Of a DNA stretch of 64,000 nucleotides, positions 45,425-57,363 are shown piece after piece. The position numbers and the translations under genes are program-made. The notes beneath the pieces are model-generated. The model searched no databases. It was not told the origin of the DNA and saw only the letters and a list, made by a program, of their open reading frames with translations. This DNA is from Rhipicephalus microplus (lineage: Eukaryota; Arthropoda; Arachnida; Ixodida; Ixodidae): contig NC_134703.1 in assembly GCF_043290135.1 (NCBI RefSeq), positions 114,429,005-114,493,004 of the forward strand, written 5' to 3'. Position 1 is the stretch's first letter, and each line of letters opens with the position of its first letter.

Positions 45425-48400
45425 ATGCCGTCCGGCGGTCCAAGCTACGGCAGCTACTGCTGTGTATCATGGTGCTTCAACAATGGCGGAACACACAAGA
45501 AACCTGGGTTGAGTTTCTTCCGCATACCACGAGACGGCAGGTGTGTTAAAGCTTTTGTATGGTTTGCATGTCTTTAGGCTTACTGTTCGTTTGCTCAGTG
45601 AGGGTAACAATAAAAAATCACTATTCAAGCACTTCCCCTTTCAGCTGATAGTTCATTGCCAATGCAGGATGAAAGCATAGATGCAGTATGCTGGACGCGA
45701 TGATCTCCTGAGTAAGCCGGCCAGCCTATTGTACGCAACGTACAGGGTTTGTAGCGACCATTTTACTGCTCAAAGTTTCATGGACCCTGGGCACACAAGG
45801 CTTACAAGAATGGCTGTTCCCAGTGTGCAATCAGCTGCACCATGTAAGTGATTGACTGAAACTCAAATATGTGCAATAGCAGCCACTTCTATTCAATCAG
45901 TGGCGACAGTTAACCGCGAAGATCTTTGTAGCCGATGGAGAAACCTCACTATAGAAGTAACACTTGGAAAGTCTTAAATTTTGTGAATTGTGGGCTATTA
46001 CCTTCCTAACAGCAGCTTTACATTTCTGTCGTTTTTTGATGCTCTTGACCTGCGCAACTTGTTTTGAAAGACTTTAAAGGGCTATTTCACGTTATCTTCA
46101 AGCCTGAGTGCACATGTACATATACCTTTCGTTTTATTTTTTTTATATTTATTCACAATACTGTAAGCCCTGTCGGGCTGTTACAGAGTGGGAACTACAT
46201 CATACAATGACAATTCTAATTTACCAACAAAAGATTCAACTGTGTCTACATTCTCAAAGAAATCGGCGGCAAGACAGTTCCAGTCGACAATCGTTCTGAC
46301 AAGAAAAGTGTTTTTAAATGTGTCAATTCTCGGTGTGTAGGGCATAATTACGTGTGGGTGATTGGTTCTTGATGAGACTCTTCCTGGGGGACGCAAATAG
46401 AGAGAAGGGTTTAAATTGAGCTTATTGTTGTAAAGCTGATATAAAAACTTTAGTCGAGTGATTTTTCGGCGAATGGCAAGTTGAGGAAGCTTAACCTCAG
46501 TGAGCAGGGTTGTTATTGACTGCCTCCTCTCATAACCGGAAAAAATAAATCGCGCTGCTAGCCTCTGAACACGCTCCAGTTTATCTATTTGATATTAGTG
46601 ATGCGGATCCCAGATCACACTAGCGTATTCTAAGGTAGGCCGAACAATAGTTTTGTACGCCTGAAGTTTAACCTCAGGAGGAGCACCTCTTAATTTACGT
46701 CTCAGTAGTCCAAGTTTCCGCTGCGCTGATCCGCAGATATTGTCAATATGTGCATTTCAATTTAGTGTATCTGTAATTGTCATACCAAGATATTTAAGAT
46801 TTCATCAGTGAAAGCTGGCACTGTTGATAATTCCAAAAATCACAAATTACTTGTTTCCTAGTTGGTGCCTTCTCTTTTCTTCCACGTTCGACCAATTTAT
46901 GCGTTTGAAAGAGCTGTTTAAGTTTCCCCATGCTACAAGATTTGTAACTTGTACCAACTGCACATATATGCAGGTTCTCTGAGCGTCGCTTCAAATAGTG
47001 ACTGTGACATGACTGCAGAAGCTGCACTGCAAGGTGCGGATGAGCTTCAGTTTTTGTTATTTTAAGCCTCTTACTGACACATTGTCGTAATTTCATTTCT
47101 TCAGGACCTGCGGTAGAGGTTTCAAAAAGCGGCTCCCACACATTGAGGTGCCCCGATGAGCAGGGTGCGTTCAGTGTCGCGATTTCTTTTTTTTTTTACC
47201 CAATTTGACTGTTGGCCAAACCTCTGCAGGTGGCAGCTCCCTTGTAGCTGGTGAAAGAATTTCTGCTGACTTCGTCTTGCCGGAGAAAACCTTAACCAGT
47301 CGTTCAGCTGTCACAAAAGGAACTTGTGTGACCGGTAAGTTGTACGTTCACTTCAACACCAGAGTGGATTGATATAGAGACTTCCCTAGGCCGCTCGCAA
47401 AATTGTTCCGACAGCACTGTCCGAGGCACTGAACTAGCTTCACAAGACCCTCCAGAAGACGTCTCCGCCAACAGCTCCACGCCTGAGTGCCCTAGAGAAA
47501 ATGGTGACTATGCTTTTATTGCAGCTGTTTTTAATGTTCTATTTTATGTTTAGGACATTCTGAGGAAACTATTCTCAAAAAGACACTACGTGTGCACTTA
47601 CAAAATGTAAGGGTGGGCTCTCAGTGATTTTCATTTTTTTTTTGTGCATTGTCAACATTGTGACTGGTTTGTTTTTACGTAGTGGAATCGAAAACTTTGA
47701 ACCAAAGAAAGTTGTGCACCTTGAGTCTGAAAGAGCGAGGAAAGTGCTCGTATGGGATTAGTTGTTCTTCGCTTTTACATCCATTTTTTGTTTATTGCAG
47801 TGCATTCCTGTGTGCCTGCGAATATGTCTCCATCAATGAAGTACAAGCAAACCATTAAACATCTGCAAGCCAAAGTAGCAGCACAGCGGAAAACTATGAA
47901 AAGACTGCGGAGACAGCCTCACCAAGCACCGTGATCGACTTCAAAGGCCCTTGGAGTTATCCGACCGCACGTCACCGAGGAGGTTTTTAAACTTCTTTCT
48001 GCACATGTTCGCTTGAGGCCCAAACGCAAGGGCAAGCGGTTTCCCGTGTGGTTCAAAAAATTCGCTCTTCACTTAAACTTCCGAGGTCCGCGAGCATACC
48101 GATTTCTGGCTCCATATATTTCTTTGCCCTCCCGGCGTTCATTGAGGAGGCGGCTAGCTAATGTAAAGATGACTCCAGGCATAATTCCAGGAATCCTTTC
48201 TTTCATTGCAACAAATACTCAAGCTTGGAATGAACGGGACCGAGTGTGCGCTTTAGTTTTCGACGAAATAGCACTCAAAAAGAATTTGTACTATGATGCT
48301 GCAAGAGACGTTGTCTAGGGTTTTACAGATGATGGCACTCATCGCACTTCAACCATTGCTGATCGAGCACTGGTTTTTCTTCTTGTTGGTGTTTCGAGAA

Positions 48401-49965
48401 AGTAGGTTGAACCGGTTGCTTTTACTATAGGGCACACATCAACACCATCATCTGTTATGCATAACTTGCTGGTGTCACTCATTTTGGAGCTTAGGAGCAA
48501 AAATATTGCAGTGAAAGCAGTCATTTGTGACCAGGGCAGTTAAAATGTAAGTCTCGCTAACCAACTAAGAGTGACTGTAGCAAAGCCTTTTTTTGAAGTT
48601 AATGGTGAGCAGGTGTATTACATTTTTGATGTTCCGCATTTAATTAAAACAGCGCGCAATAATGTCCAAGCACACAAGTTATACATTGGGGATGACATCG
48701 TTAACTGGTCGCACATTGTAAGCCTTCACCAATCCTCACATGAGTTGCGGTTGCGATTGGCTCCAAAGTTGACTGAACGGCACGTTCACCAGAAAACTTT
48801 TTATAATATGAAGGTCAGCAGAGCAACTCAGGTCCTCAGTGCATCAGTTTCGATTGCTATCACGGCAATGGTGTATGCGAAGGTGCTGCCTGCCTCGGCC
48901 ATCACTACAGCTCAATTGTGATCGTATGGACAAGATTTTCGATGCCTTGAACAGCTCGAGTAAAAAAAAGAACTTCGTCAAAGCTGCGGCATGCAATCAT
49001 GAAAAATGATTCATAGCTGATTGACTTCCTGCGAGGCCAGCTTCCCTGGATTGCATCATGGCAGTTTGTTGGCAGACGTCAACCACAAACCATCGTAGGT
49101 TGGCAAATTACAATTCAGCCTATTTGTCAACTATGGGACGACCTCTCCAAATATTACAATTTTGAATACCTGTTAACACGCAGGCTTCAACAGGATCCTC
49201 TGGAGAACATATTTGGCTACATTAGGCAAAAACAGGGTTGCAACCCTAACCCCAATGTAGCACAATTTATTTGTGGCCTGAAGCACATCTGCATAAGAAA
49301 ACTCTTCAAGCTGTCAGAATACGGAAATGTCGAGGATGATGAATGTGACCTCCTCCAGGAGCAGCTCTCGCCATTCTCCCTCACCAGTGCGTCTCTTGTG
49401 GACTTGTGGATAATGAGGAGTGTGCACAGCCACAGCCTGACGACTTTCCCGCTCTAGACGATCTCTCTGAACTTGCGACCAACATTCACTCCCATATTAT
49501 CGATGACTCCGCTGCATATTATGTAGCTGGTTTTCTCATCAAACACTTCCTTCGGAATGCATGTGACGGTTGCAGTTGCCCACAGTTACTGAAAGACGAC
49601 AGTGAGGCGCTAAGGGTACCCACCAGTATTTCACAATGCTTAAAGCATACCACGTCCCCAGCAAACTTTTTGGGAATCTCACTGTGCCATCAGAAGCAGC
49701 TTTTGCATACGTACAACTTGAATCTCACTTTCTTGCCATGATTGAGGCCACTGCAGATCACCTGAAAGTGTGCGATGTTTTGTATCACCATCTGTCAAGT
49801 GTTGGCGATTTTTATTTCTGCTCTGCTGGGTGTCGCGCGAAGTTTCTGAAAATGTTTTGCCGGGTTCGTTTATGTTGCCATGTGAATTTTGTGAACCGAA
49901 ACTTAGATAGGGTTAGGTTCCAGTCTTCAAACTCAGGCATACAGCTTGACAAGTTCAAAGGTTAG
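45425..49965 (+). pseudogene. P/THAP9-like transposase locus, plus strand, with stops
   Basis: Exon 1 (45425-45540) encodes the THAP start ('YCCVSWCFNNGG', 'LSFFRIPRDGR') and ends at GTGTGT. Exon 2 (45668-45843) continues 'MQYAGRDDLLSKP', 'YRVCSDHFTAQSFM', 'MAVPSVQ', but has TAG where tryptophan is expected (45678-45680). Linker exons lie at about 46970-47510. A coiled coil follows at 47810-47930 ('MKYKQTIKHLQAKVAAQRK'). The catalytic domain begins with 'VCALVFDEIALKKNLYYDAA', then 'IAVKAVICDQGS' and 'YYIFDVPHLIKTARNNVQ'. The C-terminal part has 'QQDPLENIFGYIRQKQGC' and 'AAYYVAGFLIKHFL'. Stops at 47932, 48316, 48403 and 48540, plus frameshifts, show decay. It is the least deleted of the three P-type loci here. 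Confidence 0.83.
46120..46800 (-). pseudogene. 3' end of a non-LTR retrotransposon (CR1/Jockey-like reverse transcriptase)
   Basis: Read on the minus strand from about 46800: 'KYLGMTITDT', 'NICGSAQRKLGLLRRKLRGA', 'YKTIVRPTLEYASVIWDP', 'LERVQRLAARFIFSGYERR' and 'RTIVDWNCLAADFFENV', ending at a stop near 46181. This is the usual C-terminal block of CR1/Jockey-type LINE reverse transcriptases. It is 5'-truncated and lies in an intron of the P-type locus. Confidence 0.83.
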
Positions 49966-52452
49966 CAATTAGCGGCGGGTTTACACTAAAGTATTCGAGT
50001 TGAGCCGAATCCTGCAATAGCTTTGTTATGTTATTACTTCGTTACAACAGACTTCATTATGGTCTTATATGCTTATATTCAGTTCAACTGGACTAACCAC
50101 TCCTTCGTTGCATACATTGTTTTGGTTACCCGCTATGAGGAGTAGGGACACTGTGTATTCGCACGAAGTGATTTGCATAACCTTAAAAAATGTTGGGTAT
50201 CCTGTCTGTATTTTTGTAGCAAATGCGGGCGAACTGTACACTTTACTGTGGGTCGCTTGGTCACTGTGTATGCTTTATCTCTCCAGCTCAAGTAATATAT
50301 CGATAACAAAACCGCTTGTCGAAATGTCTTCGAGCGGGTAAGGAACACAGTATGAAGTGGGCACGGTTCACGTTATCACGCTTTTCGTATTTTAGCTTCT
50401 CATCAACCTCCTCATCTCGCCCATCAAAATTTTCAAAAGAATACCCAAACTTGTAGCGTTTGATGGGGCTGCGAACGCTGCCATTTTATTTTTATATAGC
50501 TTGTGAGTGAAAACGTACGATGTAGAGCCTTTGTGAAAAATAATGAGCCAAAGTGGTTTCCTTCTGCTATTTATAAGCCCTGTAATACCGCTCTCGTAGC
50601 ACCAATTAAGGTCCACAATTCTGGATAAGTGATGACTACAATCTATTTTAGCTCGCAAGCGTCACAGCAACACCCAGACGCAAATCACTTGGGATCTCAA
50701 GTTTTTGATAAAGGCGACGCATAAGAAGAGCCACAAGACCTGCCAGTGTTGTAGCATAAAGTTTGTCTTTCACGTAGTGAGCAAGCTGCAAAGCCCTAGC
50801 TTTCTGAGGACAAGCATGCATCAAGTCTGCTTTTTTTTTTTCATTTTGGGCTAGCTGTTCTTAAGCACAGCCAGCACACTGCACCTTTGCCTTTCTGCTA
50901 TATTGTGTCGTGTGGTTTCTGTGCGCTATTTTTTTTCTATGCATTATTTCGGTTAACCCCAGGCGTGATTCGCGACTTCATTGCTGTGTATATGTCACTT
51001 CTTCCTTCTTCATCAGCATTGTGCGCTGTGTTTTTGCCATAGATCCTTACTTACCCACTGGCCCGGTGTGTCATACTTCACCAGCTTCTCGGCTTCTGCC
51101 AACTCTAGCGATGTGTGCGTTGTCTGTGTTCTCTCTGTATTTGTTACAATATTTGTTACAATTTACTTGTAAGGCGAGATGCATTTGTTGTCTACCTTTG
51201 TCATATTGTGCTTTTTATATTCTCATACTCTACCTTGCCTTTGAATAAAACATTGCGGATACTCTGTCTCTCTGACTGACATATACATCGATCACTTGTT
51301 CCAAAAGAAAAACGCAAGCGCGATGAATGAAACCATAGTGAATTATCATTACCTGCATCTCTTTTTATTATAACTTAATCGAAATAAAAAATTGCGTCAC
51401 GACCAATTCGCACGAACCACTGAACAAAACAAAACAGGGAATCGCTAAATCAAAACTACCTACAAAAACTATCCATTTGAGCGATGAAAAGTGGTCTGAA
51501 ATAATGAACTTTCGTCATAGCCAAACGTCGGTTAAGCAAAGTAATTCAAAATTTGTGCCATTGAAACCGAAACAGGAAGCGCTCGCCACTTGCTCTCACC
51601 AACCACCAGGTGTGCTAGGGTCAACTGCGCCGCTGGGGTCTACGGGAGTGTCCACTCTTAACCTTTTTTTTCATTTCTCTATGCCTTAACGCAGCTATGG
51701 TGGCTAGAAGAGGGAGGTGGGAGCATCACCAGCTGCGGAGTGTAGCAACAGATCATGGCGGCAGCGGCGACGCTGCTGTAACTTTTTAGATCGGTTGGTG
51801 GGGGCGAGCGTCCTTGACGGCCAAACAGGCCAGGCGCTGCACGAGAAGGTATGCGCACTTTGCAGAGCTTGCGACCTCCATGTAATAACTGGAATGCAGC
51901 TGTGTGCACTAGCAATGGGGTGTTTTAAACGAAAATTCAAGCACGGAATGTATACCGAGATTAAGGCAACGAACTACCTCTAATGGCATGCAAACATACG
52001 CGGTAGCACCCAAAAGGCAAGGCGGCGTACTCCACGATAAGACCGTGCGTATAAGTTCGAATACCATTTGAAACTTCAGTGTAAAACGATCATATGCTCA
52101 CAATCGCAACGTTCTGTACCTCCCTTTAGATTTCAATGCGTAACTTTTAACGATTTTATTATATTGTAGTTTTCGCAGCTGTTCACTTTTTCGATGAGTT
52201 TCGTGTCTGGTGAATTTTCTACACACCGAGTGACGTATATTTAATCAAGGAGATTTTAATAAAAATTGTATACATGCGCAACGTTTAGGGAATTAACAGC
52301 CTGCATCTTCACTTTTGTACATCGCCAATCTCATACAGCAAGCAGCTCTAAATTACAATCACATGAAAGCGCAACTCCACACATATTCACGTTACGCGAC
52401 GAAGCTTCAAATAGTGCATTCGCTGCCGTCGCTTGCCCTCCCGTGCCTTTTT
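49966..52452. other. Between the two P-type loci
   Basis: AT-rich sequence with an AATAAA at about 51244 ('TTTGAATAAAACATTGCGG'). No gene was recognised. P-element ends for either flanking locus could not be identified by eye. Confidence 0.3.
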
Positions 52453-54880
52453 TTACGCTTTTACAATGAAGTGCAGCCTTGTCATTGTATAAAACTTGAC
52501 GAGCCTATTAGCAACATCTCTGGAATGTTTTTCGCAGCCAAGATGAGTTAGCCAGTTTCTTGTCAACGCAGAAATGAAGTCCATTATACTATTTGCTTTA
52601 AGCTTGCTGAAGCTAAAGCAGCGCGCGAATGAGTCTTCCATGTTTTCGATAAAAGCCTGCAGTTCATCAGATGGTTAGAGCAGCCCACCCCGGTCTACTT
52701 CTCTGATTAGGCAGGCATCTACGGGCATATCAGAATCGCGTGGTCGGATAAGGGCTTTTGCACATTCAGGGCATTTGGTTTGGCTCAGCATCCTTCGGGC
52801 GACATATCCAGCAACGTAATGCATAACTCGCCCCGCCGCGGTGTCTAGTGGCTAAGGTACTCGGCTGCTGACCCGCAGGGCGCGGGTTCGAATCCCGGCT
52901 GCGGCGGCTGCATTTCCGATGGAGGTGGAAATGTTGTAGGCCCGTGTGCTCAGATTTGGGTGCACGTTAAAGAACCCCAGGTGGTCTAAATTTCCGGAGC
53001 CCTCCACTACGGCGTCTCTCATAATCATATAGTGGTTTTGGGACGTTAAACCCCACATATCAATCAATCAATGCATAACTCGGGAGTCGCTTTTTACCGA
53101 AACCATTGCGCAGTGATCTGTTGGGATGCCAGACGATTCAAGGATTTCATGTACTTCATTGAGACACCCTATGTCCATGAGCCCGTCGAGCTTCGTCTGC
53201 AACTCTCTCCGGTCTTTGTGGCTGCCATGTATGAGGCTCTTCAGCACTGACGGTGACACATTTCCGTTAGCAGGTGCCTTCGCCAAACTGCAGATCGACA
53301 GACAATTTGCCGAAAGCAGAAACTGGGTTGGCGTCGGGTAGTCGTTGCTTCCTGACATTTTCCGCAAGATTCCGAACACATTCTCCAGAGGATCCTGGCT
53401 TAGTCATGATGTCAGCAAGTACTTGTAACCAAGCTCTTTTGTGAGATATTCGAAAATCAACATGGTGCTTTTCAGAGTAACGCGAAGCCCTTCTGCAGTA
53501 CCCTGGCTGAAGAAGCCCAGCTTTCCAACGTTTCCTTTCCACGCATCTAGATATGCAATAAATTCCTCCACTTCAGCCAGGACTGGCGAGTTTGGACGCA
53601 TGGCACCACGGCTGCAGCGGGAAGTCATGGCTGCAATCAGCCTAGCGCATTATAATGCAGTCCAGAAGCCATTCATCGCTGTATTTCATCCCCTGTGTTC
53701 CTTTCCTTTTCGCTGCTTCAAAGCATGTTTGTACCTGCTGCCGCTGTTTCTCACGCAGCTTAGACAGGCTCTCCTGAAGGTTTGATTCAGAGAGGGCAGA
53801 ATTACTTTGCTTCATTTTCGCAAGCATTTGCTTTAGTTCACTGACTTTTGCCTCTTCTCGCCTCAACTGTCTTCCCCACATAATTAGTTTCTTCGAAGCA
53901 CGCTAACCAGTAGCCACTCTAGCTTTTCTCTTCTTATAGGATGCTTGGTTCAAAAGCAGTTTCCTTAGATACCTGCTGTGTATACAAGGCCTTTGATCTT
54001 GAGACATGCCTGAGCAACTTTTGCTGTACAACTTGTTTCCATGCGTTCTGTATTTTGATTGATTGGAACTGTTAAGCCGCTCCAGTGGAATAGCACCTTG
54101 CTCAAAGCCGGAGCACACAACCATCTCGTTGATGGAGTGGAGGAGGCTTTCCACAGCATTCACATCAAACACGTCCGCTTTTTTTACAACTTTCCCTTGC
54201 ACAAACACTACACAATGATAGCAAGTATCCTCAGCAGAGCACAACACCAGTTTCTTGAAGCACACACTATCACCATCTTGAGCACAAACAGTAAACGCAA
54301 CAGCGTTCGGGGCATCCGCAAGTAGGCACATCGACCAGTATTTGCTTGGAAGCTTATCACCTTTCATATGCTCCAGTTTTTCCACTGTACACGACGCGCC
54401 GGGAACACGTTCACCGTTCGTTGTCACATCTAAGGAAGAATCGTGCTCCATCGAAGGAAGTTCGTTTTCATCGTTCACTTTTCATTTTTTGCCGAGCACT
54501 TCTCCTCTCGATGTCCGGGAGCTGCGCTTCTGAGGAAGCTTTTTAGAGAGATAACTCGGCGTGTTTGGGAAGATCGACGGTATTGCATCGTCGGTAAGGC
54601 ATAGGCGGCCGCGAGGAATCTTCACAACTTCACCATTCACGATGTGGGTGTAATCTCTCACAATAAACCGTTGCTCGAAGTGTAACTCGCACAGGACTGC
54701 AGTTCGGTCGAGCAGTTTGTCACCACGTGGAACGTACCGCTGCCATGCTTTCAGCCGGTCCTCATCATTCGGTACGGTAAAAACAGACCTTTTTACACCT
54801 GCCTTTCGGGCTGAAACGTACCCGGTAGAGCATCCGGGCGCGAAGCAATGAGTCTGGCACTTCACTGGTTTAGCCATCAC
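52453..54880 (-). pseudogene. P/THAP9-like transposase locus, minus strand, internally deleted and SINE-split
   Basis: 54880 starts with a THAP finger ('QTHCFAPGCSTGY', 'LKAWQRYVPRGDKL', 'AVLCELHFEQRFI', 'CLTDDAIPSIFPNTP'). The frame is then interrupted by TGA (54482) and TAG (about 53903) but otherwise continues through a linker and a coiled coil ('KVSELKQMLAKMKQSN') to 'YSDEWLLDCIIMR'. There the catalytic core is missing and the frame resumes with 'VEEFIAYLDAWKGNVG', 'FFSQGTAEGLRVTLKSTM', 'DPLENVFGILRKMSGSND'. The C-terminal 'YVAGYVARRMLSQTKCPEC' follows after a SINE insertion at 52831-53069. Without the nuclease core it cannot be an active transposase. Confidence 0.85.
52818..53082 (+). 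mobile_element. Ruka-type SINE with 13-bp target duplication
   Basis: The SINE (52831-53069) is almost identical in body to the copy at 10167, with one base missing in the A-box region. AATGCATAACTCG flanks both sides (52818-52830 and 53070-53082). It interrupts the C-terminal coding region of the P-type transposase between 'SRVMH' and 'YVAGY'. Confidence 0.95.
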
Positions 54881-54986
54881 AATATGCGGTATGAAGAGGC
54901 TTCAAAACTTCGAGCATCATGCGAACAGTACGAACGCAAGCCGCAGAAACGCACGTGCTCCGCTTCGGCCCAGAGGGGCATCTAAA

Positions 54987-55268
54987 AAAACTCCCAAGCA
55001 TTTCCCCGAGGGTGAACATGGTTAAGTGCGAATGCACGGGGTGATGCTATGAGGGGTATTTATTAATTCGCTCTATTATATTTATTAATCACACTATGGT
55101 GCCTTTATGGTGTTATGGTTCCTGGGAATCGCAATTTAATCACACAGGGGAGTTTACGTTAACTCACTGGCGAATTCCAACGGATTTTAACTTTACTCCC
55201 CCTCATAGCATCACCCCGTGCATTCGCACTTAACCATGTTCACCCTCGGGGAAATGCTTGGGAGTTTT
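54987..55268. mobile_element. Foldback element with about 70-bp perfect arms
   Basis: AAAACTCCCAAGCATTTCCC through to 'GCTATGAGGGG' (54987-55056) is matched exactly by its complement at 55199-55268, with a 142-base AT-rich spacer. There is no coding sequence. It lies just upstream of the minus-strand P-type start and could be an inserted MITE or a P-related end. Confidence 0.85.
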
Positions 55269-55450
55269 ATTACTGATGATGATGATTAAAGTGTAATTAA
55301 TGAATTTAAGTGTTGTTTGTGATGAAGCATTTGTACACAGATACATTATATACGAAGTATTATTTAGTTACACTTCACGATTTTCGTACGATGCATTAAA
55401 TGCACACATCGCGAGCGCGTCACACACACACACACAAACTACACTACAGA

Positions 55451-56718
55451 TTAGCACCTATTCGTGTTATCGTTGTAGCTCACGGTTAGTACCAGCGCTT
55501 TGTGATCCGAGAAATGTACGGTGAGCAGATCCGGCAAGATGGAGCGGACCGTACAGTTCCTACTGAACGCCAAGTCTATGAAGCCACCGTTGATCGTGGT
55601 CGGAAACTCGAGAGACAGACACGTCATCGAGTAATTGTTCAGCATGTGGTCAACCAACCAGCCATTGTCCTTTCTAACGTCCACGTTAAAGTCACCCACC
55701 ACCACAATCGGAACCGAGGGACGCGCGCGCACAGACTCACTCTCCATCGCCGCATCCATCTGCTCCAAGACGTCATCTCTCGAGAGGTTCGGGGCCAGGT
55801 AGACGGTCACAACCAGGACGGCATCGCCGGAGTAGGCACTGGTGTAGACTGACCGTTGCCCCGCGTGAGCCGCCTGATGCTCATGAAGGGGATGTCGAGG
55901 CGACATGAGGCGCTCTTCCACCGGGTTCAGATCGGGGAGGTCCGCGGGACGAGGCGGGTACGCGTAGCCGTGGCTCTTGCTCAACGGCGGAACCCGCCCG
56001 GCCAGCAGGGACTCTCGGCAAGACGCACACACCCGGAACGCACTGAAGGGAGCCAGACGCGGGTCTTGCGCATCCATGTCGTCGCATTGGTGTTCGCCCG
56101 ACCGTCTTCCGAACTGGTTCCAAAGAACCCGCAACGCGTTCAACCTGTTGGTCTCGTTCCTCATGCCGTAAATGCAGCTCAGGTTGTTATCGAACCACAG
56201 CCGGTCACACACGGCGCAGCTGTGACCGAAGCTGCGATCCACAAAGTCGCGTTTGAAACGCGCGGACGAGCAAAGTACAGAGCTCGCACCCTCTCCCGCG
56301 CGGCACGTTCACTGGCTCGAATGGCTTCGGGAACGTCCACTCGCCGTTGAAGATTGCGAGCGGCGTCTTGACGCCGGCCTTCATCGCCCTTCTCCGCCTG
56401 ACGCTTGCGTTGTCGTTCCGCTTCTTGGGCCGCGTTCGCGGCTCGATGCTGACGCCTCATCTCGGCCTCGCGAGCGCGCAGTTCACCATCCGCTGCAGTT
56501 TTCGCCCGCTTGTCCTCGGCCTCGCGAGCACGCAGTTCGGCATCCGCTGCACGCTTCGCCCGCTTACGTTCAGTCTCACGAGCCCTTCGCAGCACCGCCT
56601 TGTCTTCCAACGTCGGCGAAACCACCGCGGTACCGTCACCTCCAACGACGGGGGCAGTGCTGGCATTCGGTTGTACTGCATTCGTTGTTGATGGTAGCGT
56701 TGCCTCCGGGACATCCAT
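55451..56718 (-). pseudogene. Internally deleted Helentron: N-terminal zinc-finger region joined to EEP endonuclease
   Basis: The chosen ATG at 56718 begins a charged N-terminus with repeated 'AELRAREAEDKRAKTAADGE'-type units. A frameshift near 56265 leads to 'FKRDFVDRSFGHSCAVCDRL', 'VCASCRESLLAGRVPPLS' and 'LPDLNPVEERLMSPR', the conserved N-terminal block of Helitron-like proteins. A one-base shift follows near 55890. At about 55860 the frame jumps into an endonuclease/exonuclease/phosphatase domain: 'VVTVYLAPNLSRDDVLEQMD', 'VVVGDFNVDV', 'INGGFIDLAFSRN', 'TVHFSDHKALVL'. The GDFN and SDH catalytic motifs are intact. The Rep and helicase domains that normally lie between are absent. A terminal EEP domain is typical of Helentron/Helitron2. 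Confidence 0.8.
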
Positions 56719-57007
56719 CGCACGACCCGCTCTCGACGGGAGACTGAGAGAGAAGGCGGGCGCGCGAGAGAGAGGGGTGTGCGCGTAGCTGCAGCGAGCG
56801 AAGAGAGCGGAGGAGCGAGCGAAGGGGGAGGGGGAGACGCGCAGCGGCGTTAAAGATATAAGGCGCGTTACTGACACCGATATCAGCGTCGCGTCCGTGG
56901 CTTATTCGGTAGAGCGTCGCGCTGCGGCCCGCCAAGTACTCTTTCTTTTAAAGATAGCCAGAAGACTGCGGACGCCGCCGACGGCGGTGGATGGTTTGGG
57001 GTCGCTT

Positions 57008-57128
57008 AATTGATTGATTTGTGTGGTTTAACGTCCCAAAACCACCATATGATTATGAGAGACGCCGTAGTGGAGTGCTCCAGAAATTTTGAGCACCTGG
57101 GGTTCTTTAACGTGAACCCAAATCTGGT
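57008..57128 (-). repeat. SINE 3' half
   Basis: The complement of the tick SINE tail and body ('CGTCCCAAAACCACCATATG', 'GACGCCGTAGTGGAG', 'GGGTTCTTTAACGTG'). The tRNA head is missing. Confidence 0.85.
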
Positions 57129-57363
57129 GGGGTCGCTTATAAAGTGTATTCACACTTAAAACGACACGCGCGCCACCGCTCGTCGGCATGAACAACTGAC
57201 ACCCTCTCCACCAACCTCGGCAGCGCGCGATGCTCCCACCTCCCCCTTCTAGCCACCATAACGCAGCGTAACGCAGCTCCTCCTCTATTTTATGAGCGTC
57301 AGCCAGACGCGGTTGATTCAACGTAGAGCTAGCAGGCGCTGTGTGACACAAGGCAAACAAGAC

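Noticed and set aside
56890..56935. Possible tRNA ('TGGCTTATTCGGTAGAGC' A-box-like)
   Set aside because: No B box or pairing 3' arm follows.
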